Source: Methanobrevibacter wolinii SH
GTDB lineage: Archaea > Methanobacteriota > Methanobacteria > Methanobacteriales > Methanobacteriaceae
Direction: 5' to 3'
Length of the DNA: 64,000 nt
NCBI RefSeq assembly: GCF_000621965.1
Contig: NZ_JHWX01000012.1
Span: forward strand, 1 to 64,000
Shown: one piece after another, positions 17,376 to 26,683 of the stretch
How the letters are laid out: every line of letters starts with the position of its first letter
Position numbering within the stretch: the first letter of the stretch is position 1
The notes under the pieces: model-generated
Database searches by the model: none
Told to the model about the DNA's origin: nothing
What the model saw: only the letters and a program-made list of their open reading frames with translations
Translations under genes and position numbers: made by a program

Positions 17376-18143
17376 GTGGGAAATATGAGAAAATTAAAAT
17401 GGGAAGTAAAATTTGGGATAATACTAATTATCTTAATATTTATAATATATGGTATAGATTATATTATATTTGGAGATTTTCATGATATATTCCATTATGT
17501 AATGTTACATTTAGGATTTATACCAATTGATATACTAATTGTAACTCTTGTTATAGATAAAGTAATGGATAATCATGAACAAAAAACTTTACAAGAAAAA
17601 ATAGACATTCTTATGGGATCATTCTTTTCAGGAATTGGAAATGGTTTAATATCTATGTTTTATTATGCAAATGGAGAAGTTAATATAACTAAAGAACTTA
17701 AATCCATTGAAACTTGGAAAGAAAAAGATTATGAAAATGTATTAAATGAATTAGATGAAAATCCAATATCATTTAATTTTAAATTATCATCTGAAGATCG
17801 CACTAAATTCTTTATAGAATTAAAAGAATACTTAAATGAAAGAAGACCTTATCTATTTGATTTAATTGAAAATCCAACATTACATCAAACAGATAATTTT
17901 TCAGAATTGCTTCTTGCTATGATGCATTTAACAGACGAATTAAGTTATAGAAAAACATTTGAAAATCTACCTGAATCTGATTATACACACCTATCTTATG
18001 ATATAAGTAGAGTTTACAGTAAATTAATATATGAATGGATAAGATATCTTGAATACACTTATAAAAATTATCCATATATGTTAAAATTAGCTGTTCGTAT
18101 AAATCCATTTAATGAAAATGCTAGTATATATGTAAAAGAATAA
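17376..18143 (+). CDS. unknown membrane-anchored protein
   Basis: I do not recognise this 255-residue protein. Two hydrophobic segments lie near the N-terminus ('FGIILIILIFIIYGIDYIIF' and 'FIPIDILIVTLVIDKVM'), followed by a long acidic helical domain presumably in the cytosol. The layout (two helices, then charged helices) resembles small bacterial 'membrane plus helical sensor' proteins, but no motif supports a function. The start is GTG at 17376 or ATG at 17385; GTGGG could itself be the ribosome-binding site for the ATG. It stands alone. Confidence 0.6.
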   Translation: MGNMRKLKWEVKFGIILIILIFIIYGIDYIIFGDFHDIFHYVMLHLGFIPIDILIVTLVIDKVMDNHEQKTLQEKIDILMGSFFSGIGNGLISMFYYANGEVNITKELKSIETWKEKDYENVLNELDENPISFNFKLSSEDRTKFFIELKEYLNERRPYLFDLIENPTLHQTDNFSELLLAMMHLTDELSYRKTFENLPESDYTHLSYDISRVYSKLIYEWIRYLEYTYKNYPYMLKLAVRINPFNENASIYVKE

Positions 18144-18444
18144 AATATAAATTTTAATCTTTTACCTTTTTTTAATTTTTAATAATAAAAAATATTTAAT
18201 TTTTAAATAAGCAATTAAACTTTTAAATAATCAAAATTTAGATTTGTTATTCTATTTTTTATACTTATAAATCAATTTACATAAATTTACTAAAAAAATA
18301 GATTTTAAAAAAAAAATATTGTTTAAACATTTACTCAAAAAAATAATAATAAATTTTAAAAAAAATATTGTTTAAACAATAATTCTGAATTTTTAATTTA
18401 AAATAAATGATTATAATATTAAAATAAATAATAATTTTAAAAAA
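18144..18444. other. intergenic region with a 49-bp-spaced direct repeat
   Basis: AAAATATTGTTTAAACA occurs twice, about 49 bp apart (near 18313 and 18362), each holding GTTTAAAC. Otherwise featureless AT-rich DNA between convergent genes. Confidence 0.5.
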
Positions 18445-18966
18445 TTATATATTTAAAATATCTTCTTTAATTTTATTAAATTCATCATCATTAAATACTG
18501 GAGTCATATTTTCTAATGAAACCTCTTTTTCAGCTTTTGAATAAATTCTTCCACCACCTCTTTTAAGCATTAATGGTTCTTGAAGTTTATATACTCTTAA
18601 TAACCAAATATAACTTGTTTCTTTATGTACATAATCTTTAATATGATTACTAGTCCATATATGATATTTTTCATAATTTTCAATAGTATCTGTTGGTTTT
18701 TGAATAATACAATCTACTTTTGCATAGTATTTAACCTCAGATTTTTCATTTAACTTTTTAGGGTATAAATTTTCATAAACAAAATCTTTCTCATCATCTT
18801 TAAAAACTTCAATAAAATTTTTTTGATGAGCATAATTAACAGTAGGATATAATAAAAAACCTTCTTTTTTAGTTTTATATCTTCTTATTAAAATCACTTC
18901 TTTTCTTTGTCCAAATGCTTCAATAATAGCATTCCATTCATTTAAACAACTTGATGTAGAATTCAT
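18445..18966 (-). CDS. DUF1802 family protein
   Basis: A 173-residue protein with the DUF1802 outline: 'LNEWNAIIEAFGQRKEVILIRRYKTKKEGFLLYPTVNYAHQ' at the N-terminus, a central beta region with 'YHIWTSNHIKDYV', and 'PLMLKRGGGRIYS' near the end. The family occurs in bacteria and some archaea and has no proven function; nuclease association has been guessed elsewhere. GAAGGGATTTAATG supports the start. No operon partner. Confidence 0.7.
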   Translation of the reverse strand: MNSTSSCLNEWNAIIEAFGQRKEVILIRRYKTKKEGFLLYPTVNYAHQKNFIEVFKDDEKDFVYENLYPKKLNEKSEVKYYAKVDCIIQKPTDTIENYEKYHIWTSNHIKDYVHKETSYIWLLRVYKLQEPLMLKRGGGRIYSKAEKEVSLENMTPVFNDDEFNKIKEDILNI

Positions 18967-19064
18967 TAAATCCCTTCTAAAAATTATTATTATATAATAA
19001 TATAATTTATTAATATAAATTATTATTTAATTAAAAAGATATAGTAAATTATTTTTAAAAAAAA

Positions 19065-19203
19065 ATAGCTAAAAAACACATAAAACAAAATAAGATAAAC
19101 TAAAAATTAAGAAAAACAAAATAGCTAAAAAACACATAAAACAAAATAAGATAAACTAAAAATTAAGAAAAACAAAATAGCTAAAAAACACATAAAACAA
19201 GAT
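19065..19203. repeat. 56-bp tandem repeat, two and a half copies
   Basis: The unit begins ATAGCTAAAAAACACATAAA. Copies start at 19065, 19121 and 19177 with exact 56-bp period; the third is truncated at about 19203. There are no spacers. It lies in the 384-bp gap between DUF1802 and malate dehydrogenase, which is otherwise plain AT-rich. Confidence 0.9.
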
Positions 19204-19350
19204 AACAAAAAATAGATAAAAAATATTTAAAATAGTTTTTAATTTAAATCATAATAAATTACAAAATATTTTCATTTAAAATTTTAAACTAAATAATAAA
19301 ATTAATAAAAAACAGGAAAATCAATTAAATATTATCTAAAGAAGATAATA

Positions 19351-20301
19351 TTAATCTTCTAAATAATGCATAACTTTATCAGTACATTCTTTAATAACAT
19401 TTGCAGCATCATAAAATTCTTCTTTTTCAATATCTGTCATATGAATAGGTACAATCATTTTAATACCTTTTTTTGATAAAACTGCAGGTACACCTAATGA
19501 TATATCATGAACACCTTCAACTTCACCATCTAAATATGTAGTAACTGTTAGAATTCTACGACTATTAGTAATAATATTTTTAATTAAATCAGTAATTGCA
19601 AATGAAGGACCATACTCTGTTGCACCTTTTTTAGATATAATTGAATTTCCTGCACTTTTAAGTTTATTTATAAGAACATCAACATCTAAATTAACAGGCC
19701 CAATGAAATAATCTAAAGGAATACCACCAATAGTAGTTGAACTTAAAAGAGGAACCATATGATTACCATGTTCTCCAATAACCCTTGTATGAACTTCACT
19801 ACTATTAATATTAAAGTAGTTAGATAAAAACATTTTTAATCTTAAAGAATCTAAATGGTTTCCAAGTCCAATAACTTTACTTTTGTCAAAACCAGAATAT
19901 TTTAATGCAACTGTTGTCATTACATCAACAGGGTTAGTTACAACTAAAATAATAGAATCTGGAGCATGAATAGCAATTTGCTTAGAATAATCCCTAACAA
20001 TTTTAGCATTTGGTATTGCTAAATCTAATCTATCCATACCTTTTTTTCTTGGAATACCAGAAGTTATTAATACAATATCAGATCCTGCAATATCCTCAAA
20101 GTTACAAGAAGGAATAAATTTACATAAAATATTCTCTGCAGCTAAAGCATCATACATATCAAGTACTTCACCTTCAGCTTTACTTAAACTTGATGGTCTA
20201 CTAAACATTACAATTTCATCAATAAAATCTAATCTTGCTAATGTGAATGCAACATTTTTACCAATTGTTCCAGTTGAACCTAATATACTAACTTTTGCCA
20301 T
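19351..20301 (-). CDS. mdh: malate (lactate/malate family) dehydrogenase
   Basis: A 316-residue NAD(P)-dependent dehydrogenase. 'VSILGSTGTIGKNVAFTLARL' is the Rossmann loop, 'GIPRKKGMDRLDLAIPNAKIV' the mobile substrate loop with the two Arg, 'VTNPVDVMTTVALK' the Asn loop, 'GLGNHLDSLRL' the Asp/Arg pair, and 'GEHGNHMVPL' the catalytic His. Methanogens use it in the incomplete TCA route from oxaloacetate to malate. No Asp ends the second strand (it reads 'IVMFSRPSS'), which favours NADP over NAD (inference). Confidence 0.92.
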   Translation of the reverse strand: MAKVSILGSTGTIGKNVAFTLARLDFIDEIVMFSRPSSLSKAEGEVLDMYDALAAENILCKFIPSCNFEDIAGSDIVLITSGIPRKKGMDRLDLAIPNAKIVRDYSKQIAIHAPDSIILVVTNPVDVMTTVALKYSGFDKSKVIGLGNHLDSLRLKMFLSNYFNINSSEVHTRVIGEHGNHMVPLLSSTTIGGIPLDYFIGPVNLDVDVLINKLKSAGNSIISKKGATEYGPSFAITDLIKNIITNSRRILTVTTYLDGEVEGVHDISLGVPAVLSKKGIKMIVPIHMTDIEKEEFYDAANVIKECTDKVMHYLED

Positions 20302-20447
20302 AAATAAATTTAGGCTATTATTATAAAAATATTTTACTTATTTAATCTAAAAATTTTTTTTAAAAAAAATATCAAAAAAGAAAAATATTGTTTAAATTAA
20401 ATATAGTTTTAATATAAATTAAAAATTCTAATATAATCTAAATTAAA

Positions 20448-21617
20448 TTAATCATAAAACCACATAAATTTATCATCTTTTAATAAAGCAATATTAAATG
20501 ATAAATCAGATATATTGTAACCATTATTTAAACAATATTTTACATTTGTAATAGCAATTAAAAATTTAGCTAAAAATCCTAAATCTTTAGAAGATAAATC
20601 TGAAAGTTTTTCTAAATAAAAATTTTTATTATCATTTTTAATTGATTCTATTTCTTTTTTAAGATAATCATAAGATTTACTAAATCCTTTCATAACTAAT
20701 TTTAAATCATTAAATTCATTTTTATTAATATTAAGCTTATTAAAATTAGACATATTATTAGAAACATCATCTTTAATAATATTTAATTTATCTAAATAAT
20801 CATCATAATATGATTCAAAACCAGATAAAAAAGTATATTGAAACTTAGGATGTATACCAGATAAAAAAGACATGATTTCCTTTGTTTGGGAAAAAGCAAG
20901 AATTAAATTATCTCCATTATAATCTATCCTTTTAAAATCACTTTTAATAACTTCACCATCAAGTAAAGTAATAAGTTCAAAATTAATAAATGAAGGATTC
21001 TTATTTAATTTATCATAACCACCAATAACAATACCTGTTTTTTTAAGAATTAACATCTGAATAAATAATTTATATAGAAGATCTTTAATATAATCATCAG
21101 AACTAGAAAATAATGAAGTTAATTTATTAAAAAAGTCATCTAAAGAATTAAATTCATTTTTATTTTTAATATTCTCAAGAACATTAATATATTTATCTGT
21201 ATCAAAATTGTCTAAAAACTCTTCAAAAGATTCTAAACAATCTTTTTCTTTATTTTCACTTAAAATATCACGAATAAAATTATCAAATAATCTTAAAAAC
21301 TCATATTTAATTAATTTAATATCAACCTCATAGTCTAAATATTCTTCTTCAATATAATCAATAATAGAATATCCTAAATCTTCAAGCTTATCATATCGAT
21401 TATATGAAATTTCTTCCTTAAAATTTGATAAAAAATCTTCCATAGGAATACTCATAAAATCAGGATTACCATAAACCATAACTGCCATAGTGTATTTTCC
21501 TGAAAAATCAAATATCTTATTTACATCATCAAATATTCTTTCATTATTTAATACAGTTGTTTTATCTGCTGCCATAATTAAATTATTCTCATTTACTAAA
21601 ATTAATTCACAAGTCAT
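20448..21617 (-). CDS. proteasome-beta-like Ntn-hydrolase with a large helical insertion
   Basis: A 389-residue protein not of any named family I know. After loss of Met1 the chain starts Thr-Cys-Glu. The proteasome catalytic residues then fall at exactly canonical spacing: Thr1, Asp17 ('MAADK') and Lys33 ('VNKIF'). Later 'GIVIGGYDKLNKNPSFINFEL' (195-214) resembles the 'GGxD...P.LY.ID' strand pair of beta subunits. Between them, about residues 55-190 are acidic and helical, much longer than in proteasomes, and the C-terminal 130 residues are also helical. GAGGT precedes the ATG. It stands alone. Function unknown; autoprocessing protease is inference. Confidence 0.6.
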   Translation of the reverse strand: MTCELILVNENNLIMAADKTTVLNNERIFDDVNKIFDFSGKYTMAVMVYGNPDFMSIPMEDFLSNFKEEISYNRYDKLEDLGYSIIDYIEEEYLDYEVDIKLIKYEFLRLFDNFIRDILSENKEKDCLESFEEFLDNFDTDKYINVLENIKNKNEFNSLDDFFNKLTSLFSSSDDYIKDLLYKLFIQMLILKKTGIVIGGYDKLNKNPSFINFELITLLDGEVIKSDFKRIDYNGDNLILAFSQTKEIMSFLSGIHPKFQYTFLSGFESYYDDYLDKLNIIKDDVSNNMSNFNKLNINKNEFNDLKLVMKGFSKSYDYLKKEIESIKNDNKNFYLEKLSDLSSKDLGFLAKFLIAITNVKYCLNNGYNISDLSFNIALLKDDKFMWFYD

Positions 21618-22060
21618 ATAATTACCTCATTTTAAATATAATTAAATTATATTAATAAAAAAGAATAATTATAAAAGTTTATTATTTAATAATAGAAAAT
21701 CATGAAAATATTTAAAAATAGAAATAAATAAAATAATTTTTTAAAATAAAAAATTCATTTCTAAGTAAATAATTTAAAAGAATTAAAAAATACAAATATT
21801 AATTAAAAAATTTATTAATTAAAAATTTTAATAAATAAAATAATAAAACAAAAGCTAAAAAAAAATATTAAAAACTAATAAAAAACACAAAGCGGTTTAA
21901 ACAAATAAAAAAATAAAAAAAAAACACGAAAAAGGAGTTTAAACTAAAAAACACTAAAAATCCTTAAATAAATAAAAAATAGAACAAACAAAGCAAATAG
22001 ACATTTTAAAAGAATAAACTTAAGTTTAAATCTTTTAAAATAGTTAAAAAAACTTAAGTA
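21618..22060. other. 443-bp AT-rich intergenic region
   Basis: No ORF with a start signal. The palindrome AAACTTAAGTTT lies at 22017-22028, and ACTTAAGT-type sequence recurs at 22050, just beyond the NikR stop codon. The remainder is AAAAATAAAAC-type low-complexity DNA. Confidence 0.5.
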
Positions 22061-22507
22061 TTAACCTTCAAAATGTACATGATTATGCTCATGTTTATGA
22101 CTAAAATTCTTACTATTAGCAGTACTAGTAAGTTTAACGTGTTCTACACCTTTAAGTTTCATCATCTTTTCAGTGATTTCACGTATAAGATTTACATCAC
22201 CATTAACAATGATAACTTCCATACAATATTTTTCAGTCATATGAACATGCATACTAGCAGTAATAGTTTCTCTGTAAGCATGTTGAATATCTGCTAAGTT
22301 CTCCATAACTCCAGTATAATGATGATCATAGATTATAGTAATTACACCAATCCGTTCCCCTTCCATTTCATTCATCCATTGGTAACGAAGAATATAATCT
22401 TGAAGAGCATCTCTAATACCTTTAGAACGAGATTGATATCCTCTACTTTTTAAAACATCATCAAAATCTTCTAATAATTTTTTAGGTAAAGACATACTAA
22501 TTCTCAT
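22061..22507 (-). CDS. nikR: nickel-responsive regulator NikR
   Basis: A 148-residue regulator: ribbon-helix-helix N-terminus ('RISMSLPKKLLEDFDDVLKSRGYQSRSKGIRDAL') and a C-terminal ACT-like nickel domain. Counting from the second Met, the high-affinity site reads His76, His87, His89 and Cys95 ('HVHMTEKYC'), identical in numbering to E. coli NikR. A His-rich tail ('HKHEHNHVHFEG') may bind extra metal. Nickel control makes sense in a methanogen (hydrogenases, methyl-CoM reductase). The start is at 22507 or 22510; the two Met are adjacent. No transporter gene is next to it. Confidence 0.95.
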   Translation of the reverse strand: MRISMSLPKKLLEDFDDVLKSRGYQSRSKGIRDALQDYILRYQWMNEMEGERIGVITIIYDHHYTGVMENLADIQHAYRETITASMHVHMTEKYCMEVIIVNGDVNLIREITEKMMKLKGVEHVKLTSTANSKNFSHKHEHNHVHFEG

Positions 22508-22782
22508 CATCCACAGAACTCCTAAATTTTTTTAAATAAAATTATTTACACCAAAAAATATAAACAATTTTCTATGTTTAATTTTAAAATTCGTATTATA
22601 TATATTTTATGAAAACCAATAAAAAGATAAAAGATATAATAAATCTTATTTTTAAATTAAAATAGCTAAAAAATTATTATATAAAAATTACATAGATAAT
22701 AATCAAATTTATTATATAATAAATGATAATAAATTTAATTAAATCAATAAATTAAATTATATTAAAATAAAAAAGTAATACT

Positions 22783-23565
22783 ATGACAACTATTAATATT
22801 AATTCAATTAAAATGAACTATAAAATCTCAGGAAATGGTTTTCCTATTGTATTGATTCATGGACTTTCAGATGATTTAAATTATTGGAAACATTTAACTA
22901 AATATTTAGAGAGATATTATAAAGTAATAAGCATGGATTTAAGAGGACATGGAAAAACAGAAGAAGGTAACGAAAAATATACTATGAATTTAATTAAAGA
23001 CGATGTTATAAAACTTCTTAAAAAATTAAATATTAATAAATTCCATTTAATTGGCTTTTCACTTGGAGGACAAATCTCCCTTAAAATTGCAGTTGAAAAT
23101 CCAGAACTTGTATCAAAATTAGTACTTATATCTACATTACCAAGAGCAGATAACTATACAAATAGAAACTTTAAAATAATGCTTAACTCAATAAACGAAA
23201 GTTTTGAATGTTTCTATGATACCATGATAAAATATGTTTTACCAGACGATATAATTAAAGAAAATAAAAACAAATTAGATGAAATTAAAATAATCCAAAG
23301 TAAAAATAAAAATCAATCTGCAATAATAAAAACATTAGAAACATGTAAAAATTTTAATATTTATAATAAATTAGATGAAATTAAAAACAAAACATTAATT
23401 CTTTATGGAGAAGATGAAGAAATTATTTCATATAATAATATTAAAGAACTTGAAAAAATACCAAATTCAAAAATTTATTCTTTTCCTAATACAAAACACA
23501 ATGTTCTAATTAAAAGAAACTTTAATGAAGCTAAAAATATAATAATAAACTTCTTAAAAAACTAA
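22783..23565 (+). CDS. alpha/beta hydrolase
   Basis: A 260-residue hydrolase with 'PIVLIHGLSDDLNYW' (oxyanion loop), the nucleophile elbow 'IGFSLGGQ' with Ser93, an acidic residue in 'LYGEDEEIIS' and the His in 'PNTKHNVLIKR'. The order and length match 3-oxoadipate enol-lactonase or lysophospholipase-like esterases. The real substrate cannot be told. No strong ribosome-binding site precedes the ATG. Monocistronic. Confidence 0.9.
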   Translation: MTTININSIKMNYKISGNGFPIVLIHGLSDDLNYWKHLTKYLERYYKVISMDLRGHGKTEEGNEKYTMNLIKDDVIKLLKKLNINKFHLIGFSLGGQISLKIAVENPELVSKLVLISTLPRADNYTNRNFKIMLNSINESFECFYDTMIKYVLPDDIIKENKNKLDEIKIIQSKNKNQSAIIKTLETCKNFNIYNKLDEIKNKTLILYGEDEEIISYNNIKELEKIPNSKIYSFPNTKHNVLIKRNFNEAKNIIINFLKN

Positions 23566-23576
23566 AATAATTTAAA

Positions 23577-23706
23577 AAAAAAGTAAAAATTAAATAAAAC
23601 ATCAAATTAACAAAAAAAATTAATAAAATAAATAAAAACTAAAAAAAAACATCAAATTAACAAAAAATAATTTAAAAAAAGTAAAAATTAAAAAAAACAT
23701 CAAATC
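23577..23706. repeat. imperfect direct repeats after the hydrolase gene
   Basis: AACATCAAATTAACAAAAAA occurs near 23600 and 23650, and AAAACATCAAATCAAC near 23696. AATTTAAAAAAAAGTAAAA occurs near 23571 and 23670. This is a degenerate tandem array of about 50-bp units. Confidence 0.6.
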
Positions 23707-23723
23707 AACTAAATTTAATAATA

Positions 23724-24194
23724 TTAATCAGATAATAAAAGTCTATAATATTGTTCACCATATTTAAGAATAGGTTTAATAATACCTTTATTTGTTAAAG
23801 AGATAATAACATGATACATTCTAAAGTCAGATAAATTCAAATTCCCATATAAAAGATTTCCTTCTAATTCATATTTAGGAACAATACCATCTACAACAAT
23901 ATTTTTAATAAGTTCAATAGAATCTTGTTCTATCTGATTTAATTCTGCATCAATAACATCTTGTTTAGAATTTACAGTGTTTATTTTTTCATCAGTATCA
24001 AGTAATTTAACACGATTATCTTCGAAATCAACAAGTTTTTTATTTTTAAGACTGTTTAAAATTTCATATAATTGATATTCATGTATTTTAAGCTCGATTT
24101 TAAGTAAATTTTGAGGAATACCATCCTCATATGATCCATTAAGTTTTTTAACTAAATCTAAAACATTTCGCTCATTTTTAGTAATTGTAATCAT
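23724..24194 (-). CDS. unknown protein with two winged-helix-like halves
   Basis: A 156-residue protein I do not recognise. Each half has a helix-turn-helix look: 'LVKKLNGSYEDGIPQNLLKIELKIHEYQLYEILNSLKNKKLV' in the first, and 'SIELIKNIVVDGIVPKYELEGNLLYGNLNLSDFRMYHVIISLTNKGII' in the second, each followed by a short beta pair. An internal duplication of a winged-helix domain is the simplest reading, giving a DNA- or protein-binding role. Divergent from the UPF0305 gene (175 bp). Confidence 0.6.
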   Translation of the reverse strand: MITITKNERNVLDLVKKLNGSYEDGIPQNLLKIELKIHEYQLYEILNSLKNKKLVDFEDNRVKLLDTDEKINTVNSKQDVIDAELNQIEQDSIELIKNIVVDGIVPKYELEGNLLYGNLNLSDFRMYHVIISLTNKGIIKPILKYGEQYYRLLLSD

Positions 24195-24369
24195 AATAAA
24201 TAATCCTTAATTTATAACTTAAATATTAATTATAATAAATTATGATTTTTATTAAATTTAAATATTGTTTATAAAAAATTGAAATTTAGAATAATAATAT
24301 ATAAAACAGAAAAAACATTAAATTTTAAAAAGAATAATAATTAATTAATAATAAATTAAGTGAAAAACC

Positions 24370-24912
24370 ATGTCTATATTTAATGAATTAAGAGAGCTTA
24401 AAAATGATATAAGTAAAAATGATGTATTAAAAATCATTAAACAATATGCAAGAAAAATGAGATTATATGATGAGATGATTGCATCAACATACCTAAGAAA
24501 AGAAGGAGAATATATTCAAAAATCATATCGTGAAGAATATCTTAAAGTTACAATAAAATATTTTTTAGGAAGACTTGAAAGAATAAAAAATGATAATAAA
24601 AATTATCCAGAAAATATTAATAAAACTAAGTTTTTAAATTCATTAAATATACTAGAAAAACAATATAATGAGCAAATGAAAGAAATAGATTCAGAAAGTA
24701 ATAAAACACCACTTATGTATACTATAATATCAATATATACAACATTTATTTTAGAAGAACCTATACATCCAATTAATACTCCATTCCCTGCAAATCAAAA
24801 AATCATATTAAAAGAAGGTATTTACTATTGTCCTGTAAAACATAATAATATTAAAAATCCAACTGCATTATGTAAACTTTGTATTGCTCATGAAATTGAA
24901 GAATTAAATTAG
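24370..24912 (+). CDS. UPF0305 / DUF2115 family protein
   Basis: A 180-residue methanogen-specific protein. The C-terminal part 'HPINTPFPANQKIILKEGIYYCPVKHNNIKNPTALCKLCIAHEI' holds the family's conserved 'P.HP..TPFP' and Cys residues (CP, then CKLC), likely a metal site. Function unknown. GTGA stands before the ATG. Not in an operon. Confidence 0.8.
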   Translation: MSIFNELRELKNDISKNDVLKIIKQYARKMRLYDEMIASTYLRKEGEYIQKSYREEYLKVTIKYFLGRLERIKNDNKNYPENINKTKFLNSLNILEKQYNEQMKEIDSESNKTPLMYTIISIYTTFILEEPIHPINTPFPANQKIILKEGIYYCPVKHNNIKNPTALCKLCIAHEIEELN

Positions 24913-25175
24913 AACTTATTAAAAAATTGATTCTATTAAAAATTAATTTTATTTAAAAATTTAATATCCTCTAAAATCTATTTAAAATTAAAAAATCTTA
25001 AAAATAAACTTCTTCAAAAAACAACATATTTAAAAACCAAAAACAAAATTTAAATAAAATTAAACAAAACTAAAATAAAAACTAAAAAAAGAGATAAATA
25101 CTTAAAAAAATGAAGTTATAAATTTAAAAAAATTAAATTAGTTATAAAAACTAATTTAATAGCTAATAAGAGCAA

Positions 25176-26669
25176 TTAATGCATCCATTCATTACCTGCC
25201 ATTGGAACTCCACTTAATGCAGAAGCTTCAAGGGTTAATGCTCTTAAATTTTCTTTTTCTAATTTTGAAAGATGTGTGTTTCCTGCTTGTTGTACTAACA
25301 TACAAGCTTCATCTGTCATAGCTTTAATATAATTAGCTACTTGTTTTCCAGCTTGTTTAACATTTAATCTATGTCTTAACTCAAGATTTTGAGTTGCAAT
25401 ACCTTTTTTACAAGTACTTGTATGACATTGTTGACATACTCTACAACCAATTGCAATAAGAGCAGCAGTAGCAATATATACAGCATCTGCACCTAAAGCC
25501 ATAGCTTTAGCAACATCTGCACCAGATCTAATACCTCCTGCAATAACAAGGTCAACATCTTCTCTAAGATTGATTTCTCTTAAAGCTTTATCTGCTTCTA
25601 CAACAGAAGCAAGGGTAGGAATACCAGAATGTTCCATAATAACATCAGGACCAGCACCAGTACCACCTTGCATACCATCTACTACAACTACATCAGCACC
25701 AGCTTTTGCTGCAATTTTTACATCACTAGCAACTTTACCTGAAGCAAATTTAACCATAATAGGTACTTTCCAGTCAGTGATTTCTCTTAATTGTGAGATT
25801 TTCATTGCAAGATCTTCTGGACCTACAATATCCATATGTCTTGCAGGAGATAATGCATCAGATCCTTCTGGTATCATCCTAATTTTAGCTACATCTGCAG
25901 TAACTTTTTCACCTAAAAGGTGTCCACCCATACCAGATTTTGCTCCTTGACCAATTTTAATTTCAATTGCATCACCTTTATTTAAGGTATCTGCAGAAAT
26001 TCCAAATCTTCCAGATGCATATTGTGCAATAAGTTTATCTGCAAGATCTCTTTCCTCATGAAGCATTCCACCTTCACCAGTATTAGTTGCAGTACCAGCA
26101 AGAGAAGAACCTATAGCTAATGCCATTTTAGCTTCTTTACTTAATGCACCAAAAGACATTGCTCCAATCATAATAGGAGTATCAATTTTTAATGGGTTTT
26201 CAGCAAATCTACTACCAAGAACAACATCAGTTCCACAAGGTTCACGATATTTATCTAAAGGTGGTCTTGATACTTGTGCAGGAGTAATTACTAAATCATC
26301 AAATGTTGGTATTTTCCTTAATGCACCAGTACTCCTAATTTGATATTTTCCAGAATCAGATTTCCTAACAATCTCCATCATATCAGGATATTTCCATGAT
26401 TCCCTATAATCTTCAGGAATAGCTTCAACTTCAATAGCTTTATTTGGACACATTTCCATACAGATTCTACAACCAACACATCTTTCAGGATATACTGCAT
26501 AAGGTTCACCATCAACTACTTCATAAACATTATGAGGACAGTTATTTACACAGGAGAAACATTTATGACATATTTTTTCGTCTCTGTCATCACACATATA
26601 CCAACAGCATCCTGGCCTATTAAAACTTCTTTTACAAAGTACTGGACTTCTTTTTACTTTATATGGCAC
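25176..26669 (-). CDS. archaeal glutamate synthase, FMN/ferredoxin-type subunit
   Basis: A 497-residue subunit. The N-terminus has two ferredoxin clusters ('CHKCFSCVNNCPHNVYEV' and 'CVGCRICMEMCPNKAIE'), the rest is the FMN-binding synthase barrel ('PIMIGAMSFGALSKEAK', 'GIRSGADVAKAMALGADAVYI'), and 'GCRVCQQCHTSTC' is the 3Fe-4S site. It converts 2-oxoglutarate and ammonia from the glutaminase subunit to glutamate, with ferredoxin as likely donor. The start is GTG after GGGAGGAG. Last gene of the pdxT-glt cluster, 14 bp after the GXGXG subunit. Confidence 0.93.
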   Translation of the reverse strand: MPYKVKRSPVLCKRSFNRPGCCWYMCDDRDEKICHKCFSCVNNCPHNVYEVVDGEPYAVYPERCVGCRICMEMCPNKAIEVEAIPEDYRESWKYPDMMEIVRKSDSGKYQIRSTGALRKIPTFDDLVITPAQVSRPPLDKYREPCGTDVVLGSRFAENPLKIDTPIMIGAMSFGALSKEAKMALAIGSSLAGTATNTGEGGMLHEERDLADKLIAQYASGRFGISADTLNKGDAIEIKIGQGAKSGMGGHLLGEKVTADVAKIRMIPEGSDALSPARHMDIVGPEDLAMKISQLREITDWKVPIMVKFASGKVASDVKIAAKAGADVVVVDGMQGGTGAGPDVIMEHSGIPTLASVVEADKALREINLREDVDLVIAGGIRSGADVAKAMALGADAVYIATAALIAIGCRVCQQCHTSTCKKGIATQNLELRHRLNVKQAGKQVANYIKAMTDEACMLVQQAGNTHLSKLEKENLRALTLEASALSGVPMAGNEWMH

Positions 26670-26683
26670 TTTACTCTCCTCCC

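Noticed and set aside
25570-25950. 126-residue plus-strand ORF opposite the glutamate synthase gene
   Set aside because: It is an antisense shadow, has no ribosome-binding site and shows composition dictated by the real gene. The same holds for other short ORFs such as 7818-8003, 22073-22297, 27059-27310 and 37669-37890.
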